A stretch of 11,054 nt of DNA from an uncultured Eubacteriales bacterium. Lineage in GTDB: Bacteria; Bacillota_A; Clostridia; Christensenellales; Aristaeellaceae. The notes beneath the pieces are model-generated. The model saw nothing but the letters and a program-made list of their open reading frames with translations, had not been told where the DNA came from and ran no database searches. Of the stretch, positions 1-4,677 are shown in pieces. A program made the position numbers and the translations under genes. The stretch spans positions 1 through 11,054 of the forward strand of contig OMRS01000323.1 of NCBI GenBank assembly GCA_900313545.1, read 5' to 3'. How positions within the stretch are numbered: position 1 is the first letter of the stretch; each line of letters begins with the position of its first letter.

Positions 1-225
1 ATAGGCGGCAACAGACGGCGCACCGGCACGGATGGCGATATGCTGGCATTCCTTGACGATGTCCATGAGCGCGTCGTAGGGGCCTTCGATGGTGGTCTCA
101 AAGGGCCCGACAAAGTAAGGGTATCCGGTGTCCGCGATGTAGGCGATGACTTCGTCCACGATGCGGCACAGTTCGTCGTCGTCCGCCACGGAAGGCAGAC
201 TCTGGATGGCAACACTGGCTTCCAT
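1..225 (-). CDS. Thiamine-binding protein, MTH1187/YkoF-like (UPF0045), 5' part only
   Basis: The minus strand from the ATG at 225 reads 75 codons and runs off the window at position 1, so the C-terminus (probably about 20-25 residues) is missing. The protein starts MEASVAIQSLPSV and contains IVDEVIAYI, VGPFETTIEGPYD and the segment IVKECQHIAIRAGAPSV. These are the conserved blocks of the small MTH1187/YkoF-like family, ferredoxin-like alpha/beta proteins that bind thiamine or its pyrimidine part and are often encoded with thiamine transport genes. The start is fixed by AAGGAGG at 239-233, seven bases upstream. A TPP riboswitch and terminator precede it, so it should be switched by thiamine pyrophosphate. 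Genes for a thiamine or hydroxymethylpyrimidine transporter may follow outside the window (inference). Family assignment is firm; the exact ligand is not. Confidence 0.88.
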   Translation of the reverse strand, partial: MEASVAIQSLPSVADDDELCRIVDEVIAYIADTGYPYFVGPFETTIEGPYDALMDIVKECQHIAIRAGAPSVAAY

Positions 226-253
226 TTTTGATCCTCCTTGATTTTCGGGAAGC

Positions 254-281
254 AAAAAAGGCTCCCGTTTTTCGGGAGCCT
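254..281 (-). terminator. Intrinsic terminator of the TPP riboswitch
   Basis: On the minus strand GGCTCCCG (280-273) and CGGGAGCC (267-260) form an 8-bp stem with a five-base loop, followed directly by six T (259-254). It lies between the TPP aptamer and the ribosome binding site of the thiamine-binding gene, so it is the expression platform. Its 3' arm can also pair with GGCTCCC at 307-301, a possible antiterminator. Confidence 0.9.
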
Positions 282-321
282 GAAGATGACAGAAATCCAG
301 GGGAGCCCGTGGCATCCCCGT

Positions 322-409
322 TTACTCGCTTCCCTACGCCGGTACTATCCGGATCAGGTATTGAGGGTCTGTAATTTCTTACAATCTCAGCATTCGCTCC
401 CCTAGCACG
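322..409 (-). promoter_or_regulatory. TPP riboswitch (THI element)
   Basis: Read on the minus strand, this has the THI-box consensus in the right order: GGGG (402-399), CTGAGA (390-385), a variable P3a hairpin (TGTAA/TTACA), ACCC, CCTGATCC (358-351), then GGATAGTACCGGCGTAGGGA (350-331). P2 can form between AGGG near 403 and the ACCCT block. P3 is AGC-GAAT-GCT. The class binds thiamine pyrophosphate and usually lowers expression of thiamine genes. Here it precedes a terminator and a thiamine-binding protein gene, consistent with transcriptional control. Confidence 0.96.
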
Positions 410-415
410 GGTAAA

Positions 416-445
416 ATGATACGGCGGGGCAAAGGGGTTTGTCAA
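416..445 (-). promoter_or_regulatory. Promoter for the riboswitch-controlled thiamine gene
   Basis: On the minus strand TTGACA (445-440, perfect -35) is followed after 18 bases by TATCAT (421-416, five of six matches to the -10 box). The predicted transcript start is near 409, just before the TPP aptamer. The position supports both the promoter and the riboswitch boundary. Confidence 0.75.
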
Positions 446-585
446 GGTGTTTTTGATACCGCAGGATGCTTCGGCAATTTGCATATTTTTTTCGACGAGG
501 ATGTATATACGAGTACAAGGTTGACAAGATAACGGGAGTAATGTCTGTTATATTTACTGAAAAGAAGGAAAGTAAAAGGGAATTC
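446..585. other. Divergent intergenic region, no gene seen
   Basis: AT-rich spacer between the minus-strand thiamine promoter and the plus-strand DMT promoter. It contains a perfect TTGACA at 521-526 on the plus strand, but no good -10 box at 16-18 bases (TGTTAT comes after 19), and a small GTATATAC palindrome at 503-510. No coding sequence with a ribosome binding site is convincing here on either strand. Confidence 0.5.
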
Positions 586-615
586 TTGAATTATCCTTCT
601 GAAATCATGTAAAAT
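586..615 (+). promoter_or_regulatory. Promoter for the DMT transporter leader
   Basis: TTGAAT (586-591) and TAAAAT (610-615) are separated by 18 bases. The predicted start, six or seven bases after the -10 box, is about 621-622. That coincides with the first base of the helix closing the leader (621-628), which supports both calls. Confidence 0.6.
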
Positions 616-642
616 GCAGATGAGGAAGGGTTGTGAATCACG

Positions 643-681
643 ATGGCTCTGCCGGCTCGCAAGAATGGAGAAGCTAACTGA
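643..681 (+). CDS. Possible 12-codon leader peptide in the DMT leader
   Basis: ATG at 643 opens a reading frame for MALPARKNGEAN ending at TGA (679-681). A Shine-Dalgarno-like GAGGAAGG (622-629) lies upstream, 13 bases from the ATG, longer than ideal. The same bases form the 5' strand of the leader's closing helix, so translation and RNA folding would interfere. A short ORF inside a terminator-containing leader fits ribosome-mediated attenuation, as known for some drug-efflux and resistance genes. The peptide itself resembles nothing I know and may be a chance ORF. Confidence 0.25.
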   Translation: MALPARKNGEAN

Positions 682-762
682 CAATGGTGATCTTTTTTTG
701 AGAGACTGTCCCGCCGTCCGGCGGGTGGAAGCCCTTTAACGCTTCCTCAGTTCAATTGAAGG

Positions 763-791
763 CACCTTCCGTGTCGCGGAAGGTGTTTTTT
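763..791 (+). terminator. Intrinsic terminator in the DMT leader (attenuator)
   Basis: CACCTTCCG (763-771) and CGGAAGGTG (777-785) form a 9-bp stem with loop TGTCG, followed by six T (786-791). It sits 31 bases before the DMT start codon and after the gene's own promoter, so it should end transcription before the gene unless an alternative structure forms. Confidence 0.85.
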
Positions 792-821
792 CATGCTCGA
801 GAAAGGACAGGTGACACGCGG

Positions 822-1712
822 ATGAACACAAAAGGACAGTACGGCGCCATGGTAGAGATGATCGCCTCTTTGTGCATTGTCGGGACCATCGGGGTTTTCA
901 GGAGGCTGATCCCGCTGCCCTCTGCACTGATCGCCTTTTTCCGCGGGTTGATCGGTTCGGCGATGCTGCTGGTTCTTCTCCTCGCGACAGGAAAGCTGCG
1001 CGGGGGGACGGTCGGGAGGAGAAAACGGCTGTGGCTGCTGCTTTCCGGCACCATGATCGGCGCGAACTGGATTTTGCTGTTTGAAGCCTTCACCTATACG
1101 ACCATTCCCCGGGCTACGCTGACGTATTACCTGCAGCCCACCATCGTGCTGCTGCTTTCCCCCCTGGTGTTCAGGGAGCGGCTGACGATGAGGACGCTTC
1201 TCTGTGCCGCCGTCTCCCTGGCCGGCATGGTGCTGGTATCCGGCGTTATCGGAGGCGCGGATGCGGGGACAGACAACCTGAAGGGCATCGCCTTCAGCCT
1301 GGGCGCGGCGTTTCTGTATGCAATGGTGGTGATCTCCAACAAACTCCTCGGTGTGGTGGAGCCCTACCGGAAAACCCTCTACCAGCTGGCAGGCTCCGCC
1401 GCGACTCTGCTTCCGCACCTGCTGCTCACCGGAGAGTTTTCCGGCGTGGACATCACCCCGCGTACAGCCCTGCTGCTCCTGCTTGTGGGAACGGTGCATA
1501 CTGGTCTTGCCTATCTGTTGTATATCGGTTCCATGAATTCCCTGAGCGCCCGGACCATCTCTTTTCTGGGATATATTGACCCTGTGGTGGCGATGCTGTC
1601 CTCCTGGCTCGTGCTGGGGGAAAAGATGAGTGCTCTGGGAATCCTGGGAGCTGTGATGATCCTGGGAGCTGCCATCGCGGGAGAGTCCGGGACTGCCAGC
1701 AGGGAAAACTAA
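822..1712 (+). CDS. EamA/DMT-superfamily transporter
   Basis: A 296-residue inner-membrane protein of the drug/metabolite transporter superfamily, with two EamA repeats (about residues 9-140 and 152-285) and about ten hydrophobic helices, the family's usual size. Repeat 1 ends with LTYYLQPTIVLLLSPLVF then RERL; repeat 2 ends with FLGYIDPVVAMLSSWLVLGE, the paired proline-containing helix plus acidic residue typical of EamA proteins. Members export or import amino acids, nucleobases, drugs or other metabolites; the substrate cannot be told from sequence. I chose ATG 822 because an in-frame ATG at 756 lies before the leader terminator and has no ribosome binding site. AAAGGA at 802-807 is slightly far from 822. 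The gene is probably controlled by transcription attenuation in its leader. Confidence 0.9.
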   Translation: MNTKGQYGAMVEMIASLCIVGTIGVFRRLIPLPSALIAFFRGLIGSAMLLVLLLATGKLRGGTVGRRKRLWLLLSGTMIGANWILLFEAFTYTTIPRATLTYYLQPTIVLLLSPLVFRERLTMRTLLCAAVSLAGMVLVSGVIGGADAGTDNLKGIAFSLGAAFLYAMVVISNKLLGVVEPYRKTLYQLAGSAATLLPHLLLTGEFSGVDITPRTALLLLLVGTVHTGLAYLLYIGSMNSLSARTISFLGYIDPVVAMLSSWLVLGEKMSALGILGAVMILGAAIAGESGTASREN

Positions 1713-2348
1713 AAACGGACTTGAGGTATCTCTCGAAATGTCCGGGTCTGCAAGAGGTTGATGCGCTTATAAAACCACCAGACAGAAAGAATTAAAACTA
1801 TTATTACATACGTATTTATTATTGTGAGTGGAAGAAGATATTGTTTTCCTGCCGTCACAGGCACCTTTTGTTTCAGTATCCAAGGGGGTTCACGGCTGGT
1901 TTTTCATCCTTCCGGCAGGATGATTCATACTGCAATTGTTGGTCGGATTCTGGATTAGTTGTTCGGCTTCTTAACAATGCATCCGCCTGAAAACAGGGGA
2001 TCAAACAGTCCGGGGGTATCTGTTCCCGGGCTGTTTGATGTTCTGCAGCAGTTGCGCAGCCAGGTGCAGTCCTTGCATCTGAGGAGGCGTTTTCCCGCAT
2101 GAGCCCCGGCAGACATTCCGGATGCGGCGCTGAGCCACCAGGTCCTTTGGGAAAATGACTGGGAGGATGCGGAGTGAAAGGAAGGGGTGGTGTACAGGAT
2201 CGGGAACATCTTACGCATCCGGAACGCACCGGTCACAAACGCGGATCATTTGGACCAGGGTGAGCTGCAAGGAAACGGGGATCAGTCCTGCACGCCGGCG
2301 CAGGCGGGGAGCCGCTGCGGGAGCTGGACAGGAAAAAGGGATAGAGAA
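1713..2348. other. Gene-free stretch of about 640 bases
   Basis: No convincing gene. After the DMT stop there is a weak hairpin (CGGAC 1716-1720 / GTCCG 1740-1744) with no T run, so termination there is doubtful. An AT-rich block (about 1790-1825) could hold a promoter. A perfect 7-bp hairpin TCATCCT/AGGATGA spans 1904-1923, and a much stronger one lies at 2000-2039. From about 2037 to 2348 one plus-strand frame has codon use like the neighbouring genes but is broken by TGA at 2175 and another near 2100, so it may be a decayed gene. Overlapping minus-strand ORFs have no ribosome binding site and no recognisable family. Confidence 0.5.
2000..2039. repeat. Strong 40-base inverted repeat
   Basis: ATCAAACAG-T-CCGGG (2000-2014) pairs with CCCGG-G-CTGTTTGAT (2025-2039). 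This gives a continuous 15-bp stem with one T-G wobble and a 10-base loop (2015-2024). Neither strand has a T run after it, so it is not a standard intrinsic terminator. It could be a genome-dispersed palindromic repeat, an RNA stability element or part of a non-coding RNA. Confidence 0.7.
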
Positions 2349-2377
2349 TTGACTTTTCATTGCGTGCGCAGTACATT
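2349..2377 (+). promoter_or_regulatory. Promoter for the small membrane protein gene
   Basis: TTGACT (2349-2354, five of six matches) and TACATT (2372-2377, four of six) are separated by 17 bases. The predicted transcript start is near 2384, about 50 bases before the ATG at 2436. Confidence 0.6.
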
Positions 2378-2435
2378 TAGTATATATCTTTTGAGGCGGC
2401 AATCGCACCTCATAACGGAAAAGGAGAATAGAAAA

Positions 2436-2711
2436 ATGAAAAACTGGAAAGTCTGGGGAGTGATCCTTCTTGTGCTTGTGCTTGTGATCGGTGGTTTTGC
2501 GGCATGGTGGGAGATGACCCGCGGAAACAGGACGCAGCTGGACACCAAATTCCACTTTGACCGTGCGATCATCCGGCTGCCCAATGGGGAAAGCCTGGAG
2601 GGAAAGGTCAGCTCTTGGCTGGATTTCTCGGATTCCGATGTGGTTCAGATCAAGATGGATGGGAAGACCTATCTGACCAGCTACAACAATGTGTGCCTGA
2701 TCGACGACTGA
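2436..2711 (+). CDS. Small membrane-anchored protein of unknown function
   Basis: A 91-residue protein with one N-terminal membrane helix (about residues 6-27, rich in V, L and I after MKNWK) and a soluble part of about 60 residues, probably outside the membrane. The soluble part has alternating beta-strand character (RAIIRLPNGESLEGKV, VVQIKMDGKTYLTSYNNVCL). It resembles small uncharacterised Bacillota proteins with an LPNG...GKV...DGKTYL pattern, perhaps a small SH3-like or Lsm-like barrel (inference). ATG 2436 is supported by AAGGAG at about 2420-2425. The frame is open further upstream, but that extension crosses the promoter and is not protein-like. It has its own promoter and is separate from the ABC operon that follows, although no terminator is visible between them. 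Confidence 0.75.
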   Translation: MKNWKVWGVILLVLVLVIGGFAAWWEMTRGNRTQLDTKFHFDRAIIRLPNGESLEGKVSSWLDFSDSDVVQIKMDGKTYLTSYNNVCLIDD

Positions 2712-2735
2712 ACCCTGCCGTGCATGTTCTCTTGA

Positions 2736-2752
2736 ATTTGATCTGATCAAAT
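2736..2752. promoter_or_regulatory. Palindrome upstream of the ABC importer promoter (possible operator)
   Basis: ATTTGATC-T-GATCAAAT is a perfect 8-1-8 inverted repeat ending two bases before the -35 box (2755). Odd-centred palindromes of this size are typical binding sites of dimeric regulators. The regulator is unknown. Confidence 0.55.
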
Positions 2753-2754
2753 GC

Positions 2755-2784
2755 TTGTATGGATTGTGAATGTTGTGGTATTAT
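2755..2784 (+). promoter_or_regulatory. Promoter of the ABC importer operon
   Basis: TTGTAT (2755-2760) and TATTAT (2779-2784, five of six) are 18 bases apart, followed by a leader of about 55 bases to the first gene. The -10 box is the centre of a second inverted repeat. Confidence 0.65.
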
Positions 2785-2793
2785 CCACATCAT
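2770..2793. promoter_or_regulatory. Inverted repeat centred on the -10 box (possible operator)
   Basis: ATGTTGTGG (2770-2778) and CCACATCAT (2785-2793) are complementary with one mismatch and flank the six-base -10 box TATTAT. A protein bound here would cover the -10 region, as repressors do. Its sequence differs from the 2736-2752 palindrome, so two regulators or two half-site types may be involved. Confidence 0.5.
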
Positions 2794-2846
2794 AATCCGG
2801 ATGAACGATTCATGACGGAAAAGACTGATGACAAGGTTCAGGGGGG

Positions 2847-3527
2847 ATGTCGGTGACACTGGGAGATAAACTGTATAAAATTCTGATTAAGGGCGGGTCT
2901 TGGATGACCATCCTGAAGGGACTGGGGGTAACGGTGCAGATTTCCGCCTTTTCCCTGCTTTTCGGAACCATTCTGGGCGCACTCGTCTGTCTGCTGCGTA
3001 CCAGGAAGAATCCGGTGGTCAGACGGTTGGCGCAGGTCTATATTGCGGTACTGAGGGGAACTCCGGTCCTGATGCTCCTGCTGCTGCTTTACTACGGAGT
3101 GCTGGCCCGCGCGGGGATTCCGCCCATCACGGTGGCGATCATCACTTTCTCGCTGAATGTGGCTGCACATGTCGCCGAGCTGCTGCGCGCGGCTTTGGAG
3201 GCTTCAGACAAGGGACAGGCTGAAGCGGCACGGACCCTCGGGTTTTCCGGATGGGACGCGTTCCGCCTGATCACGCTGCCGCAGGTGATCACCATTGCCA
3301 AGCCGGTTTACCAGTCCACCATCGTGAACCTGATCCAGTGGACCAGCGTGGTGGGGTATGTGACCATCACGGACCTGACCCGCGTGATCAACAACACAGC
3401 ATCCCGCACTATGCAGCCATTGTTGACCATTTCCATAGGTATGCTGATCTATCTGGCATTCAGCTATCTGGTCTTCGGGATCTTTGCACTGACTGACAGA
3501 AAGAAAAAGGGAGGGATGCAGGGGTGA
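2847..3527 (+). CDS. Amino-acid ABC importer permease (HisM/GlnP type)
   Basis: A 226-residue membrane permease of the polar amino acid importer family, about the family's usual length. Helices include residues 26-50, 65-87, 94-115 and 190-215. RGTPVLMLLLLLYYG (70-84) is the family's RGTP-L-x-Q-x-x-YYG block. The cytoplasmic EAA loop, which docks onto the ATPase, is EAARTLGFSGWDAFRLITLP (126-145). WTSVVGYVTITDLTR (165-179) matches the conserved S-V-I-G-x-x-E-L block. The ATG at 2847 directly abuts a GGGGGG run; GTG at 2853 would be six bases from it and may be the true start. The stop overlaps the next gene's start by four bases (GTGA), so the two are translationally coupled. Only one permease gene is present, so the pore is probably a homodimer. 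Confidence 0.92.
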   Translation: MSVTLGDKLYKILIKGGSWMTILKGLGVTVQISAFSLLFGTILGALVCLLRTRKNPVVRRLAQVYIAVLRGTPVLMLLLLLYYGVLARAGIPPITVAIITFSLNVAAHVAELLRAALEASDKGQAEAARTLGFSGWDAFRLITLPQVITIAKPVYQSTIVNLIQWTSVVGYVTITDLTRVINNTASRTMQPLLTISIGMLIYLAFSYLVFGIFALTDRKKKGGMQG

Positions 3528-4624
3528 GTCTGATTGAGGTCAGGGGATTGTGCAAATCCTTTGATTCCCTCCGGGTGCTGGAGAATGTGGACCTGACGGT
3601 GGAGGAAGGCGAGCGTATCGCCATCATCGGCGGTTCCGGATGTGGAAAAAGCGTATTTTTGCGTTCTTTGGAGCTGCTGACCAAGCCCGACAGCGGAACG
3701 ATCAAAATTGACGGCAGGGAGATCACCGCCAAAGGTGCCGACATTGACATGATCCGGCGCAGCATGGGCATGGTCTATCAGAAGTTCCATCTGTTCACCC
3801 ATATGAGCGTGATGGACAATCTTTGCCTGGCCCCTGTACGGCTGCTGGGGATGAGCCGCAAGGATGCGGAGGAGAAGGCCATGGGCCTGCTTCACCAGGT
3901 CGGTCTGTCCTCCCGGGCGGAGAGCTACCCGGGGGTGCTCTCCGGAGGCCAGCAGCAGCGTATCGCCATCTGCCGAAGCCTGATGATGGAGCCCAAGGTG
4001 ATGCTTTTTGACGAGCCTACAAGTGCACTGGACCCCACCATGGTGGGCGAGGTGCTGGCGGTAATCCGGATGCTTTCCAAGCGGAATCTCACCATGATCA
4101 TCGTCACGCATGAGATGAATTTCGCCAGGGAAGTCGCCACGCGGGTTCTGTTCATGGCGGACAGGGGAATCTATGAACAGGGGACGCCGGAGGAAGTCTT
4201 TGACCATCCGAAGCGGGAAAAGACGGTGGCCTTCATCCGGAAGATCAAGTATTTCTCATATGATATTTCCGAGAAGGATTTTGACCTGATGACCCTGCAG
4301 GGCGGTCTTCAGACCTTTGGAGAGAAGTATGGTCTTTCTCTGGCGAGAATCTACCGCCTGCAGATCTGCTGTGAGGAACTGATTCTCGAGATGCTGGGCA
4401 ACTGTTTCCCGGATACGGACAAGGTGGATCTCCATTTTGACATCACCTACGCTGAGACGGACGGGCTTATCCAGATCGAGACCCACTGCAGCGGCAATGA
4501 ATATGATCCCCTCACTCAGGACGAGGAGGGTCTCGGGGTGACCATTCTTAAAAAAATGTCCCAGAAGCTGGAATACCGGAATGACAACGGACGAAATCAT
4601 ATCCGCATCGTTATGGAGAGATGA
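3524..4624 (+). CDS. Amino-acid ABC importer ATPase fused to an RsbW-like GHKL domain
   Basis: A 366-residue protein. Residues 1-240 are a complete GlnQ/HisP-type ABC ATPase: Walker A GGSGCGKS (36-43), Q-loop Q86, signature LSGGQ (139-143), Walker B VMLFDEP (159-165), D-loop SALD (167-170) and H-loop H196. Such ATPases usually end near residue 245. This one continues for about 120 residues that read like a HATPase_c_2 (RsbW/SpoIIAB anti-sigma kinase) domain: RLQICCEELILEM (278-290) for the N-box helix, CSGNEYDPL (322-330) for the G1 region, and EEGLGVTILKKMSQKLEYR (334-352) for the G2 region and last helix. The N-box Asn is replaced by E289 and the Asp of the DxG motif by C322, so ATP binding there is doubtful. 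GTG start, coupled to the permease. The domain may sense a ligand or partner (inference). Confidence 0.88.
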   Translation: MSLIEVRGLCKSFDSLRVLENVDLTVEEGERIAIIGGSGCGKSVFLRSLELLTKPDSGTIKIDGREITAKGADIDMIRRSMGMVYQKFHLFTHMSVMDNLCLAPVRLLGMSRKDAEEKAMGLLHQVGLSSRAESYPGVLSGGQQQRIAICRSLMMEPKVMLFDEPTSALDPTMVGEVLAVIRMLSKRNLTMIIVTHEMNFAREVATRVLFMADRGIYEQGTPEEVFDHPKREKTVAFIRKIKYFSYDISEKDFDLMTLQGGLQTFGEKYGLSLARIYRLQICCEELILEMLGNCFPDTDKVDLHFDITYAETDGLIQIETHCSGNEYDPLTQDEEGLGVTILKKMSQKLEYRNDNGRNHIRIVMER

Positions 4625-4626
4625 AC

Positions 4627-4640
4627 GGGTGGACGCACCC
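4627..4640 (+). promoter_or_regulatory. Small intercistronic hairpin before the binding protein gene
   Basis: GGGTG-GACG-CACCC forms a 5-bp stem with a four-base loop in the 53-base gap between the ATPase and binding-protein genes, without a T run. Such hairpins can protect the 3' part of a transcript and allow more binding protein than membrane components. That role is inferred. Confidence 0.35.
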
Positions 4641-4677
4641 TCATCATAGAATACAATTGGAATAAGGAGAAAAGAAC

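Larger units (their letters stand above)
621..791 (+). ncRNA. Structured leader RNA of unknown class before the DMT gene
   Basis: TGAGGAAG at the predicted transcript 5' end (621-628) pairs perfectly over 8 bp with CTTCCTCA (742-749), closing a domain of about 130 nt just ahead of an intrinsic terminator. Inside are a CCCGCC/GGCGGG hairpin with a GTCC loop near 709-724, a helix ATCACGAT/ATGGTGAT (one mismatch) ending near 691, and a GGAAGC (727-732)/GCTTCC (741-746) hairpin that competes with the closing helix. GGAAGG (624-629) can also pair with CCTTCC (765-770) in the terminator's 5' arm, giving a mutually exclusive antiterminator. This is how riboswitches and attenuators are built. I do not recognise TPP, FMN, SAM, glycine, lysine, ZTP, guanidine or T-box consensus features. 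It could instead be a terminated small RNA. Confidence 0.5.

Noticed and set aside
521..551. Second plus-strand promoter with perfect TTGACA at 521
   Set aside because: The best -10 box (TGTTAT) is 19 bases away and a poor match; the 586-615 promoter fits the leader better.
442..684. 80-codon minus-strand ORF between the divergent promoters
   Set aside because: It overlaps the DMT promoter and leader and has no family resemblance or good ribosome binding site.
621..791. DMT leader as a T-box riboswitch
   Set aside because: GGGTGGAAGCCC is slightly like the T-box bulge, but the ACCGCG part, the AGTA loop and a specifier loop are not seen, and the gene is a transporter of unknown substrate.
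747..1499. 250-codon minus-strand ORF
   Set aside because: It is a shadow of the EamA transporter, rich in H, Q and P, with no start signals.
1716..1744. Terminator after the DMT gene
   Set aside because: The outer stem is only 5 bp and no T run follows it.
1873..2236. Two overlapping minus-strand ORFs (118 and 93 codons)
   Set aside because: They share the same DNA in different frames, cover the strong hairpin, lack ribosome binding sites and match nothing I know.
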